Positions 1 to 7,771 of a stretch of DNA of 23,497 nt are shown in pieces. Each line of letters opens with the position of its first letter. Position 1 is the first letter of the stretch. Source of the stretch: Bacteroidetes bacterium UBA2234 (GTDB taxonomy: Bacteria > Bacteroidota > Bacteroidia > NS11-12g > UBA955); NCBI GenBank assembly GCA_002347985.1, contig DDYM01000057.1:51275-74771 (forward strand), written 5' to 3'. A program made the position numbers and the translations under genes. The notes beneath the pieces were generated by a model. The model was not told the DNA's origin, made no database searches, and was given only the letters and a program-made list of their open reading frames with translations.

Positions 1-2127
1 CCGGCGCTCGCTGGTCCCGATACCGTATGTTTAAACCAAACATCAATTTTCACTACCCCCAATCTTCAACCCAAATACACCGTGTCCGCTGTGGGCGGTA
101 CCGTTTTGTCGGCCGGCGTAAATGGAACGTCGTATCAAATTAAAGTACTTTGGAACAAACCAGGAAAGGGGTCGGTTATTACCTTTGGAACCAATTCTGT
201 TGGCTGTAACAGTGCCATCGATACCTTCAATGTGTTTGTGAGTTCACCCGCAGGAAGCGGCATCATTGGTCCTGTTAGCGTTTGCCCAAACAACAAAGGG
301 ATCTTGTATTCCTTGGATAAAAAATATTATAAAGCATCGTACAGTTGGACGGCTACAGGGGCTACTGCATCGAGAAATATCAGCGATACCTTGTTTTCTG
401 TGGATTGGGGTGGCTTGGGTACAGGCACTTTACGGGTGATTGTTACAGATCGCTTTGGGTGTGTTGATACCGCCAATTTAACGGTTAAGAAAAATCATTC
501 TTTGGCAGGGCAGGCACCCACAGGTCCGGGGAATCTTTGTGAGTTGGCAACAGGCATTCCATACAATGTGAAACCTGTAAAAGGGGAGTCTTATGCTTGG
601 ACAGTTTCGGGCGGACTTGTATCGGGTGGTTCTGTGGGGACCTCCATTAAGGTGAATTGGGGTGCAGCAGGTTCTGCTTGGGTGGGTGTGATTTCAACGG
701 CATACGACTCGGTGAGTAAATTGCCATGCTTGTCACCCTTGATGAAATTGCCCGTGGTTTTGAATGGTGCCCCAAAACTGTCGCCATTGAACGATGTGAC
801 TTACTGTCAGACCAAAACGCCTCTGGGATATTGGACGGCAAAAAATGCAGGTGTTAAAAAATACGAATACGATTTTTCTGGATTGAAGGTAACGCCTACG
901 GTGTCAACTGATTCATTGCAATGGTCGTTGGCATTGAGTTTGGACACCTTTGGATCTTTTCCTGCAAAAATTCGGGCGATTTCCCAAACGGGTTGTCCGG
1001 GGCCATGGGTTACGGCTACAATTACGATCAATCCAAAGCCCAAAAGTCAGTTGATTTCCGGCTCCTCGGCGGTTTGTGTGCCGAACATTACCGGCTATAG
1101 TTACAGTATTACAGGGCTGCCCAACAGTACATTTACTTGGTGGGTTAGTGGTGGAAGTTTTGTGTCGGCTCCATCCGCGACATCTAGCAGTGTGAATGTG
1201 GATTGGACTTTGGGTGCACAGCCGGGGTATGTTCAAGTGATTGAGCGGAGCGAAAAAGGTTGTGTGGGTGATACGTTGCGGTTAGAAGTTTTCGTTGATA
1301 ACAGCAGTTTGGATTTGCGATGGGTTAGTATTGCGCCTCCTCCGAGTTCGGATGGTACCATGAATTTGAGATTTGAGTTGATGAATGCCCCACGGAACGT
1401 GGGTAGCTTGGATATTGAGCGCCGCCCTGCGGGCGGCGCCACCTTCACCAAAGTGGGAAGTGCAGCAACCAACGATACATTCTATGCAGACAATACCATT
1501 GCTCCGGACGCTTCTGCCTACGAATATCGAATTTCTACCAAAAACCTTTGCGGTCAGACACTCTACAGCGCCCCCCATACCTCCGTTTTGCTAAATGGCG
1601 TGAAAACCGGGCCCTTTACCATGAATATTACTTTCTCGGGCTATTTGGGATTCCCAGGAGGTATCGCTCGATACGAATTGTATCGTGCATTGCCGGGTAG
1701 TAGCGGGTTTCAATTGTATCAAAATTACACGTCTCCCACCACAGATAATTTTAATAACGGTCAAGACAATTACCAACAGATTTTCAGAATCAAAGCCTAC
1801 GAACAGGGTGGAAATCGTGTGAGCTGGAGCAACGATATCGTTATCAATTTTGAGCCAGTGGTATTTATTCCAGATGCATTTACCCCCAATAACAACGGAC
1901 GGAATGAAGTATTTTTGCCCTATACAGGTGGATTGAAGTCGTATACCATGGCTATCTATGATCGTTGGGGCGAGAAGATTTTTGAAACCAATAGCACAAC
2001 TGAGGGATGGGATGGTACAGTGGGAGGCAAGTTGGCGATGGAAGGTATCTATGTCTACCGTCTTCAATATTCAGATTTTAAAAACAAAGAATACAGCAAC
2101 GTAGGAACGCTTCACTTAATTCGTTGA
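1..2127 (+). CDS. T9SS type B sorting / gliding-motility C-terminal domain protein with PKD-like repeats (5' end cut by the window)
   Basis: The frame is open to base 1, so at least 708 C-terminal residues of a larger secreted protein are present. Seen: three to four degenerate repeats of roughly 85-100 residues, each with an upstream VC, a Y.W.V/T.GG core, a V.W strand and a final GC, which resembles PKD-like immunoglobulin-fold repeats. A fibronectin-III-like segment follows. The last ~85 residues carry FIPDAFTPNNNGRNEVF, YDRWGEKIFE and GIYVYRLQYSD, the hallmark of the gliding-motility-associated C-terminal domain that serves as a type B secretion signal for the type IX system. Known for the family: export across the outer membrane and attachment or release at the surface. 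A role in adhesion is inference. The GTG at 82 is only an internal codon. A GC-rich hairpin at 1419-1439 encodes part of ERRPAGGA in the fibronectin-like part. Confidence 0.9.
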   Translation, partial: PALAGPDTVCLNQTSIFTTPNLQPKYTVSAVGGTVLSAGVNGTSYQIKVLWNKPGKGSVITFGTNSVGCNSAIDTFNVFVSSPAGSGIIGPVSVCPNNKGILYSLDKKYYKASYSWTATGATASRNISDTLFSVDWGGLGTGTLRVIVTDRFGCVDTANLTVKKNHSLAGQAPTGPGNLCELATGIPYNVKPVKGESYAWTVSGGLVSGGSVGTSIKVNWGAAGSAWVGVISTAYDSVSKLPCLSPLMKLPVVLNGAPKLSPLNDVTYCQTKTPLGYWTAKNAGVKKYEYDFSGLKVTPTVSTDSLQWSLALSLDTFGSFPAKIRAISQTGCPGPWVTATITINPKPKSQLISGSSAVCVPNITGYSYSITGLPNSTFTWWVSGGSFVSAPSATSSSVNVDWTLGAQPGYVQVIERSEKGCVGDTLRLEVFVDNSSLDLRWVSIAPPPSSDGTMNLRFELMNAPRNVGSLDIERRPAGGATFTKVGSAATNDTFYADNTIAPDASAYEYRISTKNLCGQTLYSAPHTSVLLNGVKTGPFTMNITFSGYLGFPGGIARYELYRALPGSSGFQLYQNYTSPTTDNFNNGQDNYQQIFRIKAYEQGGNRVSWSNDIVINFEPVVFIPDAFTPNNNGRNEVFLPYTGGLKSYTMAIYDRWGEKIFETNSTTEGWDGTVGGKLAMEGIYVYRLQYSDFKNKEYSNVGTLHLIR
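1419..1439. repeat. GC-rich hairpin inside the T9SS protein gene
   Basis: The arms are GCGCCGCCC (1419-1427) and GGGCGGCGC (1431-1439), 9 bp perfectly paired around the loop TGC. It is preceded by A and followed by C, as are the copies at 11181 and 23409. It is read in frame as R-R-P-A-G-G-A and is far richer in GC than the surrounding gene. Confidence 0.7.
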
Positions 2128-2297
2128 TGATTTTCATCGCATCTTTTGGTAGATTTTTTAGATCGAATTATTTTTAAAAGCCAGAAATCGAATCGATAAA
2201 GTGCATAAATTTCCTTTCAAAAGCGAATCGAAATCAAAAGAATTGATATATAATTGAAGTAATTTAGTACACAGAAAAAAACGAAAAATTAATAACT
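2128..2297. other. AT-rich intergenic region
   Basis: This 170-base AT-rich gap has no convincing reading frame or RNA gene. A short motif CGAATCGA occurs twice near the middle. TAATTTAG, about 40 bases before the next ATG, is a one-mismatch TAnnTTTG box and could be the promoter of the Bax inhibitor-1 gene. There is no clear hairpin with a T-run after the stop at 2127. Confidence 0.4.
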
Positions 2298-3062
2298 ATG
2301 AGTAGTCCATTTTTATCAGACAAAGCTTTCGATGGTGCCCGCGTGGCATCGTACGATGGCGAAATGACAGTTAGCGGTACGGTGAACAAAACCATCACCT
2401 TGTTTTTGATGATGATCATTCCAGCGGCCTTTTTGTGGCTAAAGTTTGATGTTCAAGGCGGTGAAGGTGCAGAAGGGTTGTCTTATGCTTTCAACAACGG
2501 ATTGTCTGGCTACATGTGGGGCGGATTGATTGTTGGATTTATTGCCAGTTTGGTAATGATGTTCAAGCAAACTTGGGCTCCTTATTTGGCTCCTGTTTAT
2601 GCAGCGGCTGAAGGCTTGTTCTTGGGCGCAGTATCTTTGGTATTTAACACAATGTATGATGGCATCGTAATGAATGCAGTGGGTATTACCCTGTTGATTT
2701 TTGCAGGCATGTTGTTGGCTTACCGTTCAGGTTTGTTGCGCGCTACCCCAATGTTTACTAAAGTCATTATGTTCGCTACCATGGGCGTAGGTTTATTCTA
2801 TTTGATTACCATGATCATGGGATTTTTTGGAGTAGAGAGTTTCTACTACGGAAGCAGCCCACTTTCTATCGGTATTTCTGCGGTGATTGCGGGTATCGCT
2901 GCTTTCAACTTGATTATGGACTTCGATTTTATTGAAAGACAATCTGCTGCAGGTGCCCCAAAATATATGGAGTGGTTTGCTGGCGTTGCTCTTTTGATGA
3001 CCTTGGTTTGGTTGTATTTGGAGATTTTGCGTTTGTTGGCAAAATTGCAAAGTCGCGATTAA
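2298..3062 (+). CDS. Bax inhibitor-1 / YccA family integral membrane protein
   Basis: This 254-residue protein begins with a ~28-residue soluble segment and then has about seven hydrophobic helices. The C-terminal part carries the family signature around FDFIERQSAAGAPKYMEWF, followed by a last helix and the charged tail LQSRD. Family members (TMBIM/BI-1/YccA) are small membrane proteins linked to ion (Ca2+) leak and, in E. coli, to FtsH-dependent membrane quality control. The bacterial function is poorly defined, so none is assigned here. The ATG at 2298 gives the usual family length. No Shine-Dalgarno sequence is visible, as is normal for Bacteroidota. The gene ends 5 bases before the oppositely oriented TPR gene. 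Confidence 0.92.
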   Translation: MSSPFLSDKAFDGARVASYDGEMTVSGTVNKTITLFLMMIIPAAFLWLKFDVQGGEGAEGLSYAFNNGLSGYMWGGLIVGFIASLVMMFKQTWAPYLAPVYAAAEGLFLGAVSLVFNTMYDGIVMNAVGITLLIFAGMLLAYRSGLLRATPMFTKVIMFATMGVGLFYLITMIMGFFGVESFYYGSSPLSIGISAVIAGIAAFNLIMDFDFIERQSAAGAPKYMEWFAGVALLMTLVWLYLEILRLLAKLQSRD

Positions 3063-3074
3063 TCAATTTAATCG
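3056..3074. terminator. Small stem-loop spanning both stop codons of a convergent gene pair
   Basis: CGATTAA (3056-3062) pairs with TTAATCG (3068-3074) around the loop TCAAT. Each arm holds a TAA stop codon of one gene. It could act as a weak bidirectional terminator, but the stem is short and AT-rich and has no T-run. Some of the symmetry follows simply from TAA facing TTA. Confidence 0.3.
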
Positions 3075-3388
3075 TCTTCGTACTCCAGTTCCAGTTTGGC
3101 ACTTTGGAGTTCGCTTAAGGCGTGTAATTCTTTGGCGGCCTTGGCGTGTTCAATCCCTAGATTGAACCACGCCAAGGCCGCCTCCTTTTCCCCCTGGGTA
3201 ATTAATAACTTCCCAAGATGGTAATACGTGGCCACATAGCTCGGTTGATTTTCTGTGAGCCATAAATAGGCTTCTCGCGCGGCATTCAAGTCGCCCTGCT
3301 TCTGCAACTCCTGAGCCAATGCATATCGCAGAAAGGAATCGTTGGGGCTTTCTTGTAAAAATTGACGAATTTGTTCTATCCTCGACAT
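3068..3388 (-). CDS. Small tetratricopeptide-repeat protein
   Basis: The protein has 106 residues and no signal peptide, so it is probably cytoplasmic. It contains about two to three TPR units: one around residues 15-45 (FLRYALAQELQKQGDLNAAR), one around 50-80 (YVATYYHLGKLLITQGEKEA), and a final helix pair with GIEHAKAAKELHALSELQSA, ending in an acidic tail. TPRs mediate protein-protein contacts; the partner is unknown. Similar ~100-residue TPR proteins are, from memory, widespread in Bacteroidota. Its coding sequence holds a 22-bp quasi-palindrome in the last TPR (3134-3182). The gene is 98 bases upstream of the par trio in the same orientation sense but is probably transcribed separately from those genes. 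Confidence 0.85.
   Translation of the reverse strand: MSRIEQIRQFLQESPNDSFLRYALAQELQKQGDLNAAREAYLWLTENQPSYVATYYHLGKLLITQGEKEAALAWFNLGIEHAKAAKELHALSELQSAKLELEYEDD
3134..3182. repeat. 22-bp quasi-palindromic hairpin inside the TPR gene
   Basis: The left arm 3134-3155 and the right arm 3160-3182 are reverse complements over 22 bp with a single unpaired base (an extra C on the right arm), around the 4-base loop CCTA (3156-3159). The outer half is GC-rich (GGCGGCCTTGGCGTG). It encodes the helix pair A-A-L-A-W-F-N-L-G-I-E-H-A-K-A-A of the last TPR. Confidence 0.85.
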
Positions 3389-3486
3389 CTATTTTCTAGC
3401 TAATTGTGATTTGAAGGGTTTTGATTCAGAATGTATTTCGCTCCGCAATTGGGTTTTGATAAATTTCAGTTTGCAATGCAAAAGAG

Positions 3487-4125
3487 TTAAAATTTGTATT
3501 GTAAAGCAAATGTTCTTGATGGGGAGGGACTTACGCGAACCCCTAGGTTCTCGTTGATGTTGAATTTGTAAAAATGTGCATCAACCGTAGCATCGATTAC
3601 CTGAAAAATATATACTCCTGCGAGGCATAAAATGGCAATGTCTCGTCGACTTCGCTGCTGATCCCTGTCGGCAATCAACTGAGCGCTCGGAGTTTTGCCA
3701 GCCTTGAAAATACCGGCGATGCTATCGTTCAATACCCTCATTTCACCGCGAAAATGTCCGATGGCCCAAACGCTGCCACCTAAGCCGGCATACACCAAAG
3801 GAACTTTCCAGTATTTCTGGTTATAAATCTGACCACTACCGGGTAATACAATGGCCATTATGGTTGCCTTTTTAGGCGAATGGGTCTTTTTTGCAACAGT
3901 ATCGGACAGGAAAGAAAAAGGTGAAATCAACCCTAGGGTAGGTCGCCTCCAATTCGGTTCTTGTAGTTGGGTTTTGAGAGAAGGGGTATATTGGGGAGTA
4001 AACGCAATGGGAGTGTTGTTCCACTGACATCTCGCTGCAAGAGGAATTAGCATGTACATCCAGGTGAATAACATCTGCTTTGATAGATGTTTCAGATCAA
4101 AATGCCCGCCGATACCCAATTGCAT
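3487..4125 (-). CDS. DUF5683 domain protein
   Basis: This 212-residue protein starts with a hydrophobic segment at about residues 17-32 (signal peptide or anchor after a charged start). It has a proline-rich linker to about residue 85 and then the recognisable DUF5683 core: AIVLPGSGQIYNQKYWKVPL, a G-rich hydrophobic helix, and a second hydrophobic stretch near IAILCLAGVYIFQVIDATVD followed by AHFYKFNIN. It probably lies in or at a membrane. From knowledge of Bacteroidota genomes, a gene of this type commonly follows parB. Here its ATG overlaps the parB TAA by one base (TAATG), which suggests translational coupling. No biochemical function is known to me. Confidence 0.8.
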   Translation of the reverse strand: MQLGIGGHFDLKHLSKQMLFTWMYMLIPLAARCQWNNTPIAFTPQYTPSLKTQLQEPNWRRPTLGLISPFSFLSDTVAKKTHSPKKATIMAIVLPGSGQIYNQKYWKVPLVYAGLGGSVWAIGHFRGEMRVLNDSIAGIFKAGKTPSAQLIADRDQQRSRRDIAILCLAGVYIFQVIDATVDAHFYKFNINENLGVRVSPSPSRTFALQYKF

Positions 4126-5012
4126 TACGATTGTATTAGGTCCAAGATGCGATTTAAATCGTCTTTACTCTTATAAGAAATGATGATTTTCCCTTTGCCT
4201 CGTCCTGATGTTTTTAGGTGAACGGCCGCTCTCAGTTTCTCATAAAATGCAGCGGTGATGCGATCGATTTCCGGATCCCAATCCGTTCCGCCCATAGATA
4301 CGTTGATGGAATTGCCATTTTTCTTCGCTTTTACAAGACTCTCAACATCTCTTACGCTGAGGTTGTTTGCGATGATTTGTTCGTACAAATCCATTTGTTC
4401 CACCGTATCGTCCATATTAATCATGGCTCTTGCATGTCCCATCGAAACAAGACCTTGTTTGATACCCAATTGAATTGATTCGGGAAGTTTGAGCAATCGA
4501 AGGTAATTGTTCACTGTGGTTCTGTCTTTTCCAACACGTTCCCCCAATTCTTCTTGTTTTAGATTGCACTCTTCCAATAAGCGTTTGTAGCTCATGGCCA
4601 CTTCAATGGCGTTCAAATCACTGCGTTGGATGTTTTCGATCAATGCCATTTCTAGCATTTCTTGATCGTTTGCAACCCTTACATACGCCGGAATTTGAGT
4701 CATCCCAGCCAAAACGCTTGCTCTCGTTCTGCGTTCGCCTGAAATCAATTGGTAGCGATCAAAGCCCATTTTCCTTACGGTAATGGGTTGGATAACGCCA
4801 TGAACTTTTATGCTCTCAGATAATTCAGATAATTGCTCTGGATTAAACTCGGTGCGAGGTTGGAAAGGGTTGGCTTCGATGTGAGAAATCGGAATATTCG
4901 ACACTGATCCGGCCAATGCGCTTCCGCTTCCGCTGGTAATATCGGTATCTGCGTTTTCTAAAAGGGCGCTTAATCCGCGACCTAAACCTGCTTTTTTCTT
5001 TATTGTATTCAT
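4125..5012 (-). CDS. parB: ParB/Spo0J family chromosome-partitioning protein
   Basis: This 295-residue protein has the standard ParB order. The short N-terminal tail KKKAGLGRGLSALLEN (residues 5-20) is the ParA-contact region. The ParB/Srx CTPase domain follows with NPFQPRTEF (48-56), GERRTRA (92-98) and ENIQRSDLN (126-134). A KorB-like helix-turn-helix lies around 150-185, and a C-terminal dimerisation domain at 250-295. ParB loads at parS sites as a CTP-dependent clamp and, with ParA, moves the replication origin region. The stop overlaps the DUF5683 start by one base and the start overlaps the parA stop by four (ATGA). I could not find a good parS in the window. Confidence 0.95.
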   Translation of the reverse strand: MNTIKKKAGLGRGLSALLENADTDITSGSGSALAGSVSNIPISHIEANPFQPRTEFNPEQLSELSESIKVHGVIQPITVRKMGFDRYQLISGERRTRASVLAGMTQIPAYVRVANDQEMLEMALIENIQRSDLNAIEVAMSYKRLLEECNLKQEELGERVGKDRTTVNNYLRLLKLPESIQLGIKQGLVSMGHARAMINMDDTVEQMDLYEQIIANNLSVRDVESLVKAKKNGNSINVSMGGTDWDPEIDRITAAFYEKLRAAVHLKTSGRGKGKIIISYKSKDDLNRILDLIQS

Positions 5013-5800
5013 GCCAATTCCGCTTCTGCTTTGATGTGACCGTTTTTGATTAATACTTCTTTTGCCAAGTTTAAATAGTTGATGGATCCTCTGCTGTCTG
5101 CATCGTGATGAATGACTGGAACTCCAAAACTTGGGGCTTCTCCCAATTTGGTAGTTCTTTGAATGATGCAGTCAAATACGATGTCCTGGAAATGTGTTTT
5201 CACATCCTCAACAACTTGGTTGCACAATCGCAGGCGACCATCGTACATGGTGAGAAGAATTCCCTCAATTTCGAGGTGTTTGTTCAAGTGATTTTGAACG
5301 ATTTTGATTGTATTCAAGAGTTTGCCTAAACCTTCCAATGCAAAATACTCACACTGAACAGGAATGATGACGCTGTTTGCCGCACACAAGGCATTGGTGG
5401 TGATCAATCCAAGAGAGGGTGAGCAATCTACTATGATGAAGTCGTAATTGGCTTGAATCGACTTCAATACCCCTTGCATGATGCGCTCCCTGTTGGGCAT
5501 ATCGAGAAGTTCAATCTCCGCACCCACCAAGTCGATGTTTGAAGGCAAAAGGTCCAAAAATGGGGTAGTTGTGCTCAGGATGACATCTTGTGGATGGATT
5601 TCTTGCACCAAACACTCGTACAATCCCAAACGGATATTTTTTGGGTCAAATCCCACACCAGAGGAAGAATTGGCCTGCGGATCTGCATCAACCAGCAACG
5701 TTTTGTATTCCAATACGGCCAAACTAGCGGCTAAATTGATGGCGGTGGTGGTTTTTCCGACCCCTCCTTTTTGATTGGCGATGGCGATGATTTTTCCCAT
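5009..5800 (-). CDS. parA: ParA/Soj family chromosome-partitioning ATPase
   Basis: This 263-residue protein has the deviant Walker A box KGGVGKTTTAINLA (residues 11-24), whose early lysine is typical of ParA/MinD ATPases. It also has VDADPQANSS (37-46) and a Walker B region at IIVDCSPSLGLITTNA. There is no N-terminal helix-turn-helix, so it is the short chromosomal (Soj) type rather than the plasmid P1 type. It binds DNA non-specifically as an ATP dimer and is released by ParB. It is the first gene of the parA-parB-DUF5683 run. About 119 bases separate it from the divergent substrate-binding lipoprotein gene. Confidence 0.96.
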   Translation of the reverse strand: MGKIIAIANQKGGVGKTTTAINLAASLAVLEYKTLLVDADPQANSSSGVGFDPKNIRLGLYECLVQEIHPQDVILSTTTPFLDLLPSNIDLVGAEIELLDMPNRERIMQGVLKSIQANYDFIIVDCSPSLGLITTNALCAANSVIIPVQCEYFALEGLGKLLNTIKIVQNHLNKHLEIEGILLTMYDGRLRLCNQVVEDVKTHFQDIVFDCIIQRTTKLGEAPSFGVPVIHHDADSRGSINYLNLAKEVLIKNGHIKAEAELA

Positions 5801-5890
5801 TGTATGTTGTTTTGCGTTGTGTGTTCTAAATTGTCAATGATATGTTAATTCAAATTCCGTCTACTCTCGCACTTTCATTTGGGTAATCCA

Positions 5891-5898
5891 TACATTTG
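5891..5898 (+). promoter_or_regulatory. Putative -7 promoter box for the substrate-binding lipoprotein
   Basis: TACATTTG is an exact match to the Bacteroidota TAnnTTTG -7 element, 21 bases before the ATG at 5920. No clear -33 TTG is seen at the expected distance. The box overlaps the TTG at 5896 that would otherwise be a start, which favours the ATG at 5920. Confidence 0.4.
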
Positions 5899-5919
5899 TT
5901 GAGGCATTTGCAACAACCC

Positions 5920-7704
5920 ATGTTTGATAGTAAAGACCCTTTTTCGATTTTGACGGACAACAAATTTATCTCCAAGAGGGGTGAATTTCGTTCGATAGGT
6001 CTTTGTCTTTTATTCACAGTTTTTGGATTTCTTGGTTGTAAAAATGTTGATAAAAAATCTCCATTCATGGTGTTTCATTACAATGAGGATGAATCTGTCA
6101 CCACTTTGGATCCTGCGTTTGTAAAATCGCAATCAGAAATTTGGATTGTTTCTCAGATTTTTAATGGACTTGTTGATCTCAGCCCCCAATTACAGGTGGT
6201 TCCCGCATTGTCTGATCACTGGGAAATTTCAGAGGATAAAAAAATCTACACTTTTCATCTGCGCCGAGATGCGCAGTTTTGTTTTCCGGATTTTGGTGGA
6301 AAAGTTACCCATCGTAGGGTCAATTCTGCCGATGTGGCTTTTAGTTTATCCAGAATCGCCGACCCCAAATTGGCATCGCCGGGAGCTTGGATTTTTGCCG
6401 ATAAAATTGATAGTAACTTGAGTCAAGTATTTGTTCCGCTGAACGATACGATGTTTCAAATTCGTTTATTGCGACCAGCGGCTTCATTGTTGAACTTATT
6501 GGCAACGAATTATGGCTTCATTGTCCCTGTGGAATACAAATCCACCCCCAAGTCGGTTTTGGCAAGAAATCCGATCGGGACGGGTCCGTTTTATCTAAAA
6601 CGATGGGAGGAGCAGATCAAAATGGTGCTCAGAAAAAATCCGAGTTACCATGAAAAAGATAGCCTGGGTATCGCTTTGCCATACTTGGATGCGGTGAACG
6701 TATCGTTCGTAAAAAACAAACAGACGGCGTTCATGCAGTTTCTGGCAGGATCCTACGATTTTTTCAATGGACTTGAATCATCGTTCAAAGATGAACTGCT
6801 TACGGCGGATGCTGAACTCAAGCCCAAATACAACCAACGACTTAAAACGCTGATTACTCCTTTTTTGAATACCGAATACATTGGCTGTTACTTGGGCGAT
6901 CAACCGGGTCAGGTGAATTATCTGCAAGACATCCACCTCAGGCGAGCATTGGAATTGTCTGTAAATCGAACTGCAATTGTTAAGTTCTTTCGGAATGGAC
7001 TCGGCACCTCGGGTGAATTTGGATTTGTTCCACCGCAGTTGAATCCTCATCGAACCGCCGCTCAACAGATTTCTGCACCGATACTAAAAAATGAAGACGG
7101 GTCATCGATTAACAAGGTTGCGGTGAAAAAAGTACCGAATGAAATTGGATTGCCAAAAGATTTAGAATTTGATCTTGCCGCTGCCAAAGCGGAATTTGCT
7201 TTGAGTAAGTATGCGAAAATGAAGACCAAGCCGGTGATTACGCTGTCCACCACCGCTGATTATTTGGATATGATGGTGTATTTGCAAGAGGCATGGAGTA
7301 GGATAGGTGTCAATATCAAAGTGGATATTCAAACCGGTGGGATGTTACGACAGCTCCGAAACGAGGGCAAGTTGATGCTTTTTCGGGGTTCTTGGATTGC
7401 GGATTATCCCGATGCTGAAAATTATTTGGCCTGCTTTTATCAAAAGTTCTTATCGCCCAATGGACCCAACTACACACATTTTGTGGATGCTGATTTTGAT
7501 GCGCTCTACGAGGCGATAGAATCTGGGGAAAGTGAAGATCGATTGAGGGATATTTATCAGGCCAATCATCGATTGATGGATCAGGTTCCCGTGATTCCGT
7601 TGTATTACGACAAAAGTATTCGTCTCATGCATCCCTGGGTAAAAGGGTTGGGGAACGACGTGACAAATCGATTGCCTTTAAAGCGGGTAAAAATTGAGAA
7701 GTGA
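5920..7704 (+). CDS. ABC transporter substrate-binding lipoprotein, oligopeptide/nickel type (SBP_bac_5)
   Basis: From the ATG at 5920 the protein has 594 residues. A ~26-residue charged N-terminus precedes a hydrophobic stretch ending in the lipobox-like FLGC (37-40), so Cys40 is the likely lipidation site. Family 5 solute-binding features are visible: TLDPAFVKSQSEIWIVSQIF near the start of the mature protein, LSDHWEISEDKKIYTFHLR, ARNPIGTGPFYLKRWEE, HLRRALELSVNR, and near the end WIADYPDAENYLACFY. Such proteins capture peptides or related ligands at the outer face of the inner membrane. No permease or ATPase gene is adjacent, so the transporter partner and ligand are unknown. The n-region is unusually long for a lipoprotein. 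An in-frame TTG at 5896 is a poorer start. Confidence 0.88.
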   Translation: MFDSKDPFSILTDNKFISKRGEFRSIGLCLLFTVFGFLGCKNVDKKSPFMVFHYNEDESVTTLDPAFVKSQSEIWIVSQIFNGLVDLSPQLQVVPALSDHWEISEDKKIYTFHLRRDAQFCFPDFGGKVTHRRVNSADVAFSLSRIADPKLASPGAWIFADKIDSNLSQVFVPLNDTMFQIRLLRPAASLLNLLATNYGFIVPVEYKSTPKSVLARNPIGTGPFYLKRWEEQIKMVLRKNPSYHEKDSLGIALPYLDAVNVSFVKNKQTAFMQFLAGSYDFFNGLESSFKDELLTADAELKPKYNQRLKTLITPFLNTEYIGCYLGDQPGQVNYLQDIHLRRALELSVNRTAIVKFFRNGLGTSGEFGFVPPQLNPHRTAAQQISAPILKNEDGSSINKVAVKKVPNEIGLPKDLEFDLAAAKAEFALSKYAKMKTKPVITLSTTADYLDMMVYLQEAWSRIGVNIKVDIQTGGMLRQLRNEGKLMLFRGSWIADYPDAENYLACFYQKFLSPNGPNYTHFVDADFDALYEAIESGESEDRLRDIYQANHRLMDQVPVIPLYYDKSIRLMHPWVKGLGNDVTNRLPLKRVKIEK

Positions 7705-7771
7705 TTTTTGTGGTTGTGTGATTAAAGCCTTGATTGGTTGGGCTGATCAACACTTTGCTGAGTGGGGCTAA

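Noticed and set aside
647-1578. Overlapping antisense reading frames within the T9SS protein gene
   Set aside because: They lack recognisable domains, mutually overlap and disappear as shadows of the well-supported sense gene; the same holds for the antisense frames over other genes.
3416-3460. Direct repeat GGGTTTTGAT at 3416-3425 and 3451-3460 upstream of DUF5683's end and the TPR start
   Set aside because: Ten bases, AT-rich, two copies only, no nearby promoter box and no symmetry; it could be chance.
6258-6275. Inverted repeat CTGCGC...GCGCAG in the substrate-binding protein gene
   Set aside because: The stem is only 6 bp with a 6-base loop, it does not share the AGCGCCG feet of the hairpin family, and it is expected by chance in a window this size.
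7705-7771. Possible terminator between the convergent lipoprotein and mlaF-like genes
   Set aside because: Only a 5-bp TTGAT/ATCAA pairing with a long loop was found; no T-run or stable stem.
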